64,000 nt of DNA, from the NCBI RefSeq assembly GCF_015706575.1, contig NW_024037058.1:15707547-15771546 (forward strand), given 5' to 3'. Below the pieces are notes generated by a model that had not been told where the DNA came from, did no database searches, and worked only from the letters and a program-made list of their open reading frames with translations. Within the stretch, counting starts at the first letter, position 1. Every line of letters starts with the position of its first letter. This DNA comes from Patiria miniata. Taxonomy: Eukaryota > Echinodermata > Asteroidea > Valvatida > Asterinidae. Shown one piece after another: positions 42,353 through 53,810 of this stretch. Position numbers and translations under genes: made by a program.

Positions 42353-43141
42353 GGGCCCTGTCACACTTCTGCGTATCCTAATTCCTTATGAGTTGTGCAT
42401 TGACATTTTTTTCATACGCAGTCGTACGCACAATACGCACCTCATATGCATCTCTATCGTTTTGTGTAAGTTTTATGTACGCAGGCATACGCATGGTACG
42501 GCCCAGTACGCCGGATAGTTTTGGACATGCACAAAACTACGCTGCGTACGCTGTTACGCAGGTCATAAGTTAAAAATACGCAGCGCATCGGTCCCGCACA
42601 TTGATCTCCATATACACAGACTGTGTATATATGGAGATCAATGGTCCCGCATCGGTCGAGCGCGGTACGAGTACGCTATGTGTTCGTGGGGGATTTAGCG
42701 GTTCATACGCGGTAATACGCTGACCTCCCGGCACGCACCCCGTCAGCATATGAGCCGCCTATATTGGACATATACATAGCGTACTTGCAGCGCAGATACA
42801 ACGCACGCTGAACGAACTCATAGCGAATGCCGACGTATTGCGTCGGAAGTGCGTCAGGCATGCGGTCGGCATAGGTCGGGTGCGTCCGGAATACGCTCGG
42901 CATGCGCACTGCATACTGACCTATTCGCAGCCCGAAGAATAATGTTGTGCACTGCATACGCAGCTCATACGCATCTCATACGCAATGGATGCGCTGAATT
43001 CGTTACTTGTACGCTAGATGTGCGTCGCACATAAGTCAAAGTAATCAAAAAATTTCGACGTTTTGAGCGTACGGCTGCGTATTGAAAATTTTTGATAAGG
43101 AACTCATAAGGAATTAGGATACGCAAACGTGTGACAGGGGC
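42353..43141. mobile_element. TACGCA-saturated inverted-repeat element, copy B
   Basis: 789 bases, same ends as copy A, with TTT on both flanks (42350-42352 before; 43142-43144 after). It carries a 45-base palindromic insertion absent from copy A (42599-42643). Confidence 0.8.
42599..42643. mobile_element. 45-base palindromic micro-insertion with 8 bp target duplication
   Basis: cattgatctccatatacac-ag, a central base, then the complementary arm. Flanked by gtcccgca on both sides (42591-42598, 42644-42651). Sister element 41561-42243 has one gtcccgca and no insert. An 8-base target suggests hAT; the insert is little more than two terminal repeats. Confidence 0.75.
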
Positions 43142-43214
43142 TTTAGTGCCATTTTCACCCATTATGAACACTATTTGTGTTGAACGTCTCTTAAAGTAAC
43201 GCCCCGTATCATGT

Positions 43215-44510
43215 GATTTAGCAACGAATTCTTTGGTCTGGAGAATTCAAAGTTCAAGGTGCCAAGCATTCCGAGGAAGTCAGTGTAATAATAATAATAT
43301 ATATTAAGACGACAAAAGCCACATGGAAGACATTCTATTCAAATTAGTCAATCTGAATGGTAAATTAAGCCAAATAAAGAACCAGGCAATGAACGTTCCA
43401 TTCAAACAACATCGATTAGCTTATCAATAAAGAGAACGTATCAGTGACAATAACACCAGATGTTTTTCAAATTTAAATCCCAAAGGGTAAATATTACTCG
43501 TAAATATGGCTTATTGAAACCAGTTTTTAACCGTTTGGGCATACCCTGGATCACGAAATTGATTAAATAAACATATAAATATAGATGACAGGCCGTATGT
43601 GTTCATTCACATCAAAAGAGATATTTAAAAGGATGGGTTTGGAAAACAAAAATACCCCAAAACAGACTTACAAAACGTGAGCATCATCGTCTTTTCCTTC
43701 GCATCTCTGCAGTGGAAGTGGCATTTAGACGCTACTCAGGAGAACATGTACGTAGCTAGTAGAAATAAAAAATTCTCGAAATAGGTTTTATGGTGTAGTC
43801 AAACCTTCTAGAGGACGAGTGACAATACCGCTGGTAAAAATTTAATGAAGTTAAATAGCAAGTAAAGATGATATTAGAGACCAAAAAACATGAGCATCAA
43901 TTGAACGTCTTTTCCTTCACATCTCGGCAGTTAAAGTGGCATTTAGACGCTACTCAACTTAAAATGCAAGGGAACCATTGAATTGAAGAAATACATGATG
44001 CTGAAATAAACTTGACTAGCTCTGTCGCCCCGCAAGCATAATGCGGAAAAACATATCAAGCGTTGGACTAGCCAGCGCCATTCTGGAATATATAATGAAA
44101 TAACACAGCGAACATAAAAGCCCAGGTCAATTATTTCGCCTCTGTCTACGAGGTTCTGCAGAAATGGATGCAAACTGATTACTTTTTTTCGTGCTGTAAG
44201 GTCTAATGCATTTTCTTTAATGCAAGTACATGCCCCGCACTTTTGACGAGAATTATTTTCACAGTTTCTGGTCACAGTTCCCGATATTGTGTAATTCCGC
44301 CGTCAATAGGGAACCACTAGAAATGCAGCTGGTATTTTATTTTATATCTTCTGACAATAAATATAAATCTATTTAAAAAAGGAAAAAATTTCCTGGTCTA
44401 GCTAAAAGTTTTTAAAAACCAGGACAATTTTTCTTTTTTAAATAGATTTGTAAGTATTGCCAGAAGATAAAAAATAAAATACCAGCGACATTTCTAGTGG
44501 TTCCTTATTG
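43215..44510 (+). repeat. Segmental duplication, copy 1, right block
   Basis: Aligns in the same orientation with 62878-63927, from tctggagaattcaaagtt to the end of a hairpin with the shared arm aaccactagaaatg. Copy 1 holds an extra partial internal duplication (about 43620-43760 versus 43860-43960). About 3 kb of unrelated repeat-rich DNA separates it from the left block. Confidence 0.82.
43943..44275 (-). other. Minus-strand ORF shared by both duplicons, unknown
   Basis: 110 codons here, 103 at 63380-63691. The first 50 residues agree except for a few changes and a 3-base indel (C-E-N-N-S-R-Q-K-C, then L-H-P-F-L-Q-N-L-V-D-R-G-E-I-I-D-L in both), and the later indels sum to a multiple of three. 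This is suggestive of coding but could be chance within a young duplication. Confidence 0.2.
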
Positions 44511-44512
44511 AC
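44300..44512. repeat. Long hairpin (about 95-base arms) at the duplicon edge
   Basis: gaaccactagaaatg..ctggtattttatttta..ctatttaaaaaagg and its reverse complement meet around ggtctagctaaaagttttta. The same hairpin occurs at 63720-63927. Confidence 0.75.
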
Positions 44513-44741
44513 GGCGTGATTACATTGTATACGGCAAAGCCTACGTATGGTGCTCGGAAAAAACCTTGTTTTTGTATCATGGAACTCCATGGTTGTATCG
44601 CCATTTTGTGCGGTTATATTTATTTGACCAAACCCACATAATTATTATACATCTGAACAGTCTGATGTGAAATGCATATTGTCTATCATATACTAGATGA
44701 AAATAACCACACAAACAGGAAAGTGGCGCAAATCCGTGGCC

Positions 44742-44815
44742 GGGGGGGGGGGGGGAGGGGGAGGGGGAGGGAGGAGGGGGTGAGGGGTGGGGGGGGGGGA
44801 GGGGGGACGGGGGGT
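44742..44815 (+). repeat. G-rich polypurine tract, G-quadruplex-prone
   Basis: About 74 bases almost wholly G with scattered A, T and C, many runs of four or more G. Confidence 0.8.
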
Positions 44816-44864
44816 TTACAAAAATACAAAAATTCCCCGGTAGTGGTAATTCGAAGGTGAGAAA

Positions 44865-45115
44865 CCACATGACACTAGGGGGCGCTGTTTAGTGTGTACA
44901 AAATAATGCAGACCTTATGCAAACTGGCGCGCTTACACTACAACTAGACGGTGCACTTGAAGCTCAATTACGGTGATGTCAATTTTTCGTCACAGTACAT
45001 TCGGGGTGTTGGAAAGCTAGAAATTAACATCAAAATCGGCATTTTTTGTTTCTAACCACAAAAATGGGGGGGGGGGGGGAATGATCCAATGCCCCCGGTC
45101 AAACATAGGGTATAT
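44865..45115 (+). repeat. Dispersed repeat related to 37880-38115
   Basis: Shares accacatgacact.gggg, ggt.gttggaaag, poly-G then tgatccaat, and ccccggtcaaa in the same order with the interior of the 2,049-base transposon. Confidence 0.6.
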
Positions 45116-45386
45116 CCTCCCCTTCCACCTCCCCCCGGCATTTACACCCCTGAAACTGGAGATTCAACAAGCAACTGTTCCCATCCATCCTGCAAGCTCA
45201 TCCCCCACGCGTACCATTTCTAATGATACCTATAACAGACATTCAGATCCTTGTAATTTGATTGGTGGAACTCACATCACGTGACATTCGTTATTACTCC
45301 AATTCAGTGAAATAAAAATGTAGTGAAATAGAAGTTCAAATATATCAAATGACAAGGATCTATATGTCAGTTATATAAAACAAATA

Positions 45387-45545
45387 TTGAGTGGCTTTAA
45401 ATTGTGAAATGGGAGGAATATTAATGCTCGGTAAAATCTGGACTTTTCCAGTTCACTTGGCTTCGCCTCGTGAAATGGAAAACTCCAGATTTTACCTTGC
45501 GATAATATTCCTTCCATGTCACTCTGAGCCACTCAATATCTCTTG
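45387..45545. repeat. Foldback repeat with ggcttcgcctcg loop
   Basis: Arms (ttgagtggct..gtaaaatctgga..tttcca) are inverted around cttggcttcgcctcg. The same loop motif occurs in the 22.3-23.2 kb foldbacks, so these belong to one class. Confidence 0.7.
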
Positions 45546-45652
45546 TGCTTACAAGACCGATTCGTTATCGCGTTAGTGTGGTTGAATTTTCCCATCAACA
45601 TAATTGCAACCACGGATCCTACACACAAGGATCAACGACTCGGCCAAACTCC

Positions 45653-45920
45653 TGTGTGCCCAATTTCATAGCACTGCTTAACAGTAAGCAGAAACGTTGT
45701 GCTTACTATAGCAGAAATCATGCTGCTGCTTAAGCACTATTTCATGCTAACGGTTGCGCACGCATGGGGATTTCTATTGTTACGTCACTGATTTAAGCAA
45801 AGTTTTCTTCTGGGGTTAAGCGTGCTTTTCCTGTGCATACTGCTTAACGGTCCCTATGAAATAGATGGAGGCTCGGTAAGCACACAGTCAGCTGTTAAGC
45901 AGCGCTATGAAATTGGGCCC
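45653..45920. mobile_element. MITE, GGGCCCAATTTCATAG inverted ends, GCTTAA-rich
   Basis: Ends tgcccaatttcatagcactg and cgctatgaaattgggccc. Inside, gcttaa, taagca and their variants recur about ten times in both orientations. Confidence 0.75.
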
Positions 45921-46594
45921 TGCTGGTTATAACGACCCGTACTGGTGGCAAATACCATGAATACTTTTCAACAAAGACCCCTGCGCGCAGTGGCTTTCAG
46001 ATTTGCAGGGCTCTGCGCCCAATATGGTGTCTCTGAAGTCAGTTAAGCCAGCTAATTATATTTTTGAATATTCATGAGTCTACGTTTTGGTCTTTATTAT
46101 TGAACAATATCTTAAGCTTTAAAATGAACAATGAAATGTCGCATTTGTTTCATCGGTTCGGGATCACATCTGTCTAAAACTTCTTAATGGATGACTAATT
46201 AAAACGAAATTTGGGTAAACGGTGTTCTCCTCGAATTTTGACGATTATTTTCTGGGGTAAATACTTCATCTATGACGACAAAAACTGCACAATACCATCT
46301 GTTATATCCTGAAGTATTAATTTCCAACAATTTTGGAAGAATTATGTCCCATATAAGGAGTTGTTTGCATACAGTTTTATGAATATTTCCGTTTAAGATG
46401 TCCTGCAAAAAACCGACACAATGGCACACCTGGAAAATTCGCGATTGCAAGCCAACGGGTATTAAATGCCCGTTATCACACGTCTAACAATTAAGGCAAG
46501 TCTGCTGTACTGGAGCTCAGAACAGTCGTTTATCCTTCTGTGTAGGATCCGTGCTGCAACCGAGCAGCCCTCAAAAGCCTTCCACGCAGACTTG

Positions 46595-46800
46595 AATAAT
46601 TTATTAATAATAATTTATTAATTTATAGTGCGCAAATTCCATTTAAAATATGTTCAAATGCGCATTACAGTCATAAAGATAAAAAAAAAAAAAAAATAAA
46701 AATAAAAAAAATAAACAGACTTATACGCAAAATTGATAAAAACAAACAAAGCAAAATACAACAAAACAATGAATACTGATACAGGGTACAAAAAAAAATG
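46595..46800 (+). repeat. Dispersed repeat with A-rich tail
   Basis: aataatttattaatttatag then gtgcgcaaattcc..tgcgcattaca, followed by a long A-rich tract (46680-46720). The shape is that of a SINE/LINE 3' end, but no promoter boxes were seen. Confidence 0.35.
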
Positions 46801-47600
46801 CAACAGCCTTATACACGCAAACCTCCGGTGCTAATTTATCTCAGGTGGAAACTTCGAATGCTGGATTTATTTATATGCGAAGGTTGACAAGCAACTAGAC
46901 ATCCGAGGGACACAAGGTTGATGGCCAGTAAATATAGGCGTGTCCCGAATTGCCTAACATTCGGGGGGGGGGGGAGTGTGTTGTTTACACAAAATCGTTT
47001 TAACGTAAATCTCGCCGCGACGAATTGACTCTGCTTTTAGACTCCGCATTCAAAATCAAAGGCTAACGTAAAGCACAGGTAGGCACCAGACTATTCCTCA
47101 TCTGCATACGTGTCCAAAAAATGTTGGAAATGTAAATGATCCAATACCAGGGTGAGAGTGCGGCGGTGGTGGGCACGTACTGCGCGACACCCTGGGGACG
47201 AAGTTGATACCGCTAGTTAAAATTAAATTAAGTTCAAATTAAAGCAACTTGTAAACGAAAGGTTAAGGCATGCTTATAGGAGTTTTCGAAATCTTTTTTT
47301 ATTGCCCTGAAATGAACAGGTTTCTTTTTGTTTTATTGAGCTAAAACACAAAAATATTTGCTTGTACACAATGAAAATGTATAAACTGTACACGCACGTG
47401 TAATTCAGAAATATTTTCCATTTTAATTTTACAAAGCTTGGGAAGACTCATGGGAGATGAAAGAAAAAAATAGAAGTAGAAGAGGAAAAACATAAAAGGA
47501 GTTTGAGTAACCTCGTACTCCGGCAATAGAAAGATGTGAGATATTCAATTCACGGAGGGTCAGACAGAAAGGCAAACAGTCTGGACTTCACATTAAGCTA
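46800..47600. other. Intergenic, nothing firm
   Basis: Includes a poly-G run at 46965 and, on the minus strand, the possible 3' untranslated region of the exon at 47603-47750. Confidence 0.4.
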
Positions 47601-47602
47601 AA

Positions 47603-47750
47603 TTACAGCATATATTCTCCGTGTTCCACCCTGTTGCCGTACTGCCCTTGATTGTAATCGTTGTGTCCAACATTTCTGATATCGCAAGCATCGTGACTCT
47701 CGAGCATGACAATTTCTTGCCAAATGGACATTTGGTTTGGTTCACGGAGT
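47603..47750 (-). CDS. Candidate terminal coding exon on the minus strand, unknown product
   Basis: On the minus strand an acceptor (gtcacaaaaatcag) precedes an open frame L-R-E-P-N-Q-M-S-I-W-Q-E-I-V-M-L-E-S, then N-D-Y-N-Q-G-Q-Y-G-N-R-V-E-H-G-E-Y and a TAA stop. Two minus-strand AATAAA hexamers follow within about 310 bases (47297-47337). The composition is polar and protein-like and the span matches no repeat seen elsewhere here. Upstream exons were not found in the repeat-rich region to the right. Confidence 0.35.
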
Positions 47751-48019
47751 CTGATTTTTGTGACCGAAGTTAAACAAAAAAAAGGCTTTTTATAAAATAG
47801 GGAGAAGGTTTTTGCGATTCTGCCAAGATAAATAATTGATTGCCAATTAAGATAAGCGCTATAAAAACGCATCAGAGCGTTCAAGTGTCTTTGAATCTCT
47901 TCCTTGATCACCGTTGAGGGGGTACATGTGCACTTAGTTTAAAGGCTATAATTGTTAATAAATATTTGCTTGGCCGATCCGTTTAAGACCGACGTGGGGA
48001 ATTGACGCTGATAATGGCC

Positions 48020-48245
48020 CGATAGCGAAAGGCGAGGAACCTTATCGGCGACCAGGTCCCACGACGGTATTTAACGGACTTGTTTAATACCGGCCAAGCA
48101 CGTTATTTATTCCTATTCATAAATACCTTTTCGGTCAAAAGGTCAAAACAACTCAAACTTTACTAACCTCCAACAATTTTGTTCAACAGTTTGACGTCAT
48201 GTTTTTCGAAACACCCCTCTCGCAAGTAGTCGTTAACAACTCCTC
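48020..48245. repeat. Dispersed repeat related to 19680-19925
   Basis: Same orientation and shared blocks as 19680-19925; no coding potential seen. Confidence 0.65.
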
Positions 48246-49078
48246 ATGTGGAGATTGGCGCGGTATGTGGCGCAGAACGCGGCGGTGCCGGTGTAGTGTG
48301 AATTTAGGAATCTCAAAATACGGACTATTATTGGTTGTTCTGCACATGCCTACGTGAAAATTGTGAACGCCCAACCAATAAAGGGGTAACAGGGACCAAT
48401 CGTAATAGGACTCCAGATGACGCCGGAAAAGTGTTTATATCAACCGTTTAAAACCGGCCACGTGACGGGCTCTCGACCAATAGGAATGGGTATACTGCCT
48501 TAGGTTTTATGAATGCAAATTAAATATCACTTGTAGTTATTCTGACTGACAGGCTGACGGGATTTTGAAGGAGGGGAGAGGGGGAACCATCTGTATATAA
48601 TATTTAATTGAATTTGCCGCTCCGCGATATAAACCAACATTCAATTTTATGCAAGTGAGGAATTCGCTGTAGGCCTACCCCATTGCTACAAAGACAGATC
48701 TATGAATTAGTAACGGGTCTACGTGCTGGATGTGTTGGGGGTTTAACCCATTCCTTCCATTTAAGGCCCCCCCCCCAAAAAAAAAAACATGCCCCAGAAC
48801 TCCAAAACAATCATTGCACAACGTTTCTCACGAAGGCACGCTCCTGTTCCTCAAGCAGACGCATTGGTGTCCATCTACAACCAACCTCGTTCCCATTGTC
48901 TACTTTCAACCTCAAGACAATAGTAGACACTATTGTTTACCAATTGGATGTTGTGATCAGGTGATGCCAACTTTCAGCAAACTGTTCTCTCTATAAGCTT
49001 CTGCACTGCAGGACTCTCTTGTAATGTGATTAGTGTTAAATTGGTTAATTGTTATTCGTGTTTCCGCTCAGAAGCTGA

Positions 49079-49860
49079 GGCCCCTGTCACACATCCAAGA
49101 CCAAAGACAAAGACCACGCCAAGACCACGAGATTAAAACAATTCTTGAAAATCGTACCAAATAAGTAGGAAATGTGGCGCCAAATTCAAATTTCTGCGAT
49201 GTCGTCCCTAATACTACGACTCCGAAACGACCTCGAATCGGAAATTACGACCTCGCTATGACTTCGCTACGACTTGGATCCGTTCAATTGAATTTTGTTC
49301 ACGACTGAATCCCGATCTCGTTACGACATAACCGACAGAGTACCGACAGAGTACCGACAGAGTACCGACACAACCGACAGAGTACCGACAGAGTACCGAC
49401 ACAACCGATTGAGTACCGACACAAAAGACCGAGAACCGTTGCCGAAACGACTCTGAAACGACAGAGTAACGTGATCTTCGGAATTTCACGTCGAAATGGT
49501 CGTATACACGTCGGCTAAAAGTATTTGGCCGACCATGTACGACCACTGCTGATCTCGTACCGACTATTGCGATTTCGTTACGACTTCGTTAGGATACAAC
49601 CGTTTGAGTACAGACAGAGAACACACTTTGATCGGTTTTGGATTTTTTTGCCGACCATGCATCACGATTATGTTTCAACTGTTCAGCTAATCGTGGCTCC
49701 ACTGCCGACCATGCACGACCTGTAGGATGCCGAAACGGCGCACAAGAAGTCGCTCCGATAAAGTTCGGCTGTCATTCGGAGTTTCACGATGTCTTCGAGT
49801 CTTGCGTCTCGATGTCTTATCGTGATCGGGAGGCTACATCGTGACAGTGTGACAGGCGCG
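49079..49860. mobile_element. Motif-saturated inverted-repeat element (accgacagagt / acgac)
   Basis: Ends ggcccctgtcacac and gtgtgacaggcgc are inverted. Inside, accgacagagt is tandemly repeated about eight times at 49330-49430, and acgac or cgaaacgac variants fill the rest. Terminal box similar to 41561-43141. Confidence 0.7.
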
Positions 49861-51275
49861 AACAAGTGTGCACACGTACAGTCAATAAATTCATTATTTA
49901 ATTTGGCATGATTATGATGCAAACATGTTGCTTTCGAACCACGCCTCAATTCAAAGCGCCATCCAAATCCACTCAGATTTAATTCTTGGAATTGTCCTAT
50001 CAAATTATGTGAAGACCTACAGTTGTTGCCTTGAGCAAGTTCAAATTATATATTTTTATGTTTAAAGCAGATATTTAACAAGGTACATTTTGTACCAATA
50101 CGTTTTTAGTTGAAGCATCGGAGGCGGTCGCCACAATCCTACATGACTGCACCAAACCGATCCACTTTGAGGACTGCCGAATGTCAACATGAAATCCTTG
50201 GTTGGCTATTAAGCGACAGAGATATTAAGCGATAAAAAAAACCATTTATATGGACCTATATGACGTGGAGTATTGAAGCAGGCAATTCCACAGGAGAATC
50301 GGGTAAAGACTAAAAAAGGCTTATAGGCCTATACACTAATTTCCGAAGCCCTCAGAACCCAGCAACTGAAGTTGAAATTCTTACTACATACCAAGCCACT
50401 TTCTTTTCTGTCAAACCTTTCGATATAGATTGATATGCTCCCGGTACAGGGGACAGGTGTGTGGTGTCACAATTTTAAGAACATCTTTCCCATAATTTCT
50501 TTTCCATAATTCCATCCCTAAGTTTCATGGTTTTTGTTGTGTTGCAAATAACAGTGATTATTTGGAGGACATGGGTGTGCGAAAGGACACAAAACGCACA
50601 AACTAATTATATAAAGCGAAATGTGAATTGAGAGTGGTTTTGCCTTTACTTGTGTATCTATCGATTTTTTCCTTTGATTTCTTCTGTCTGTGTGGATTAT
50701 AATAATTCCCTGATCCAGCTTTTTCATTTACCCGTAACGCAGTTTATTTAACACATAAATCATTAGAGACCTTATTAAAAGTGTGGTCGCATGGGGTTTT
50801 TTTTATCCGTAGTGTGTTTGCTTGACCCATCACATTGATGACTCGCTCGCTCTTTAATATACTGTACACGAAAGTCAATAGTTTTTTTGCAATAAGGTAT
50901 GAAGAGGTACATGTAATGGATGTTTGTCTCGAGCGTTCACACGCACTTTCCTGACGCTCTCACAAGGATAAGATGCAGCGTTAACGACTTCCTCAGGACT
51001 TGGATGAGGTACATTAAACACACTAGGCCCAGTCAAGTGGGAATTCACACTCGCACAGCTTACCTTCAGTACACAAAAAGCATGAAACAAAATAAAGTGT
51101 AAAAGAGCAAGTAATGTGTCTGTCGCTCTCTTCCGTGCGAAAAAAAAAGTAATTACGTTGTTCACATCGCTGAAATAAGTTCATTACAGGTGGATGGTTG
51201 TGGAGTGTATATCTAAAGTAGGTGGCGCTGTTCATGATATCTGTACACAAGGCACAATTATATTGATTTGTTCCC
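49861..51275. other. Intergenic, nothing firm
   Basis: One exon-like stretch after an acceptor at 50109 reads E-A-S-E-A-V-A-T-I-L-H-D-C then a stop at about 50190; no partner exons seen. Otherwise unremarkable. Confidence 0.35.
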
Positions 51276-51284
51276 AGACCTAAA

Positions 51285-51829
51285 TTCGCTCGTACCCCCC
51301 GTCCTGCAAACAGGACGATGGGATACTCTGATGAGCTTCACAGAATCTTGTGAAGGAAGTGGCCTATGAGCTATGTATAAAGTATCTGGCTGCAGCTGTT
51401 CAAGACCGCAGTTAGACAATATGCGCAAATACTATCCGAAAATTCTCATAGAATTGCGCGCATTCCATACCGGATATGATTTCTGTTTCATTGCGGACCA
51501 TGTGGACAAAATTGTGAGCGTCGCATAATGCATCCGACCTACCGTTCGTGATTCAAAACGGAGCCTGAGCGAGTGATGGGAAATGTAAATTTACAACACA
51601 GATAAGTTTTACAAAATTTCCTACATTATTACGCTTGTCAACGAGAAAAAAACCATCTCTAAACTGGAATAAAAGAGTAATGAATCAGTCTTAACGGCCG
51701 TTTCAAACCTTGCAGAGTCATGACCTTGATGACGCGCAGGTCACTGCTCACGCAAAATCCAACCAATCAGAGCGTAAATTCATCAGAGTATCCCAGCGTC
51801 CTGTTTGCAGGGCGGGGGGTACGAGCGAA
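51285..51829 (+). mobile_element. MITE with 9 bp target duplication, copy 2
   Basis: 545 bases, same ends, flanked by perfect agacctaaa at 51276-51284 and 51830-51838. Body shared with the other copies (cttcacagaatcttgtgaag; ggccgtttcaaaccttgcag). Confidence 0.9.
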
Positions 51830-52761
51830 AGACCTAAAAGGCCACAATATCACGTGACCATAACAACCAGGACTCCTCCTGTTTCCGAATATACGCCCTT
51901 TTCCGAAGTTTTCGAAGCACGAAGTTTTCATTTAACACTCGCCCATGTTGGCCATAGCGCGGGTGTTTCCAGCAATAAAATTAACTGTGGTTTTACCAAC
52001 AAAATACGATCCGACGCAACGAGGAATGTCTTCAATCTGTACGTTAGGGACCGACCGACTCACAGGAAGACCTAAAGCGCCCTCATGAGACAATCTCGGT
52101 TTGAGGAAACGCCGTGCAAGTTTAACCTCGTTCCCATGGTGTCGAGCAATGTGTTCCCTTCCCAGGGACGGATTGATTATTTTTTTAATTTCTGAACGGA
52201 AGTCCTCACCGGGGGTGGGTGGGTGGGGGGGGGGGGGGGGGTGTTGCCTCGAACCCGGGCCTGCTGCACCAATTGTGTAGCGCTGGTAAGTCCACAACAC
52301 TTTACTACTGTCAGTAAAGGTAAGCGGTGGAGACTCGCATTTCATGTTGAAGCTGTTAAAGCAAGCCAGGCCAAACTTGCAGCTCTAAAAGCACGTTGGC
52401 ACCGTGTGCTTCAGAACGACAAACTAAACTTTACAGTAAATTAAACATGTGCACGCACCTCAACGGCGTCAGTTGGATGTTAAAATTGACAAATCAGAGA
52501 CAAATGCAAACACTTTAAAACAAAAAATATTGTGTGTGCGTTTGGCACACCGTGGTATTTCCGTAGACCCCCCATTTTTTTCCGTAGGCCTCCTAATTTC
52601 TCGTAGGCCCCAGGCACAGTGCCTACTGTGCCTATTGGATAATCCGGGCCTGTCCCTACCTGCTCTCCCAACCTAGCATTAGATCATTTGCATGTTCAAA
52701 AATATTGCACGCGTATGCAAATTAGGTACAGCCTGGTGCCTGGCTTTGCGTAGTCTACGGG

Positions 52762-53479
52762 TAGTCTGGTTCCCAGACCAAAAGATTCTGACTATTCCTG
52801 ATGAATCTTAGGTCCGGTAGCCTCCGGTAATACATTGTATTACAATTTACGTCACGTGACTAAAACGGGAGGAATTCCTCCTTTTTCCGAAAATTTCCGA
52901 AGTTTGCCGAAGTCGTTTCGTCCACAATCGGAGAGCACCCGAGTATTTCCAAGTATATAATATAGGTTTAATTAACTGCTAATTGCTTATTAATTTTATT
53001 TTAAATGAGTTGATAATTAATATTCATTGCTTTCAATTAGAAAACTTGAAATTCAACGACGATTTTGTGCATCAATATGTACTCGGATCGTATGGGCGAA
53101 CTTTATGCTGCGTCATGTACAATTTTGAATTTGACGACCGTTACCGAGATTTTCCAAAACTCGGTCTTCATTCGGCTTCGCCTACTAACAGTGCTATTTG
53201 GGTGCCTAATTTTGAAGATTCCAGATTAACATTAGTCAATGTTATCTTACAGAAACATCAAACTGTATTATCATAACTGTATGATATTACGAAGCAAGTG
53301 ATTTATTTAAAAATTTGGTCAGAACATGAAAAGCTACAAGCGATAAAGCGAAATCGGAAACGAAGCGGAGCTTTGAAAAAGGGCCATCAATGTCGTCATG
53401 TTTATTTTTAGCCACGGAGGCTGCCTAACCTAAGATTCATCAGGAATAGTCAGAATCTTTTGGTCTGGGAACCAGGCTA
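52762..53479. mobile_element. 718-base inverted-repeat element, 10 bp target duplication
   Basis: Ends tagtctggttcccagaccaa and ttggtctgggaaccaggcta; arms of about 65 bases continue through gattctgactattcctgatg. Flanked by agtctacggg at 52752-52761 and 53480-53489. No transposase. Confidence 0.85.
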
Positions 53480-53810
53480 AGTCTACGGGCTAGACGGTGA
53501 CATGGTTTGACACGTGATAACCCGCCGCCGCGAGAGGGCGCTATCACGACCAACCAACATCACCCACGAACCCGTTACGCGGAATACGCACTGATCTCTA
53601 TTATACTGACTGGATAGTGCATGGGGGATGAAGTCACTGGACGCCATTTTGAAGCTCCCTTTAGCCACGTAAACGTATATGCAAAGTCATATTTTTTTTT
53701 AATATTAATTTTGAACAAATGTTAACATGAGTAAATAACACTGTGGGCAAAATGAATAAATCAAAACGTGTTTGATGATCAAAAATCGCTTCCTAAACTA
53801 TTGTTATTAT

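Noticed and set aside
41561-43141. CRISPR-like or satellite array of TACGCA units, or an LTR pair
   Set aside because: Units are unevenly spaced and in both orientations, and each of the two copies has its own inverted ends, so they are two MITE-like elements and not an array or direct terminal repeats.
50110-50190. Last exon reading E-A-S-E-A-V-A-T-I-L-H-D-C
   Set aside because: Short, no upstream partner exon or polyadenylation context, so it cannot be separated from chance.
52983-53276. 97-codon ORF
   Set aside because: It lies within the 718-base inverted-repeat element; no family resemblance.
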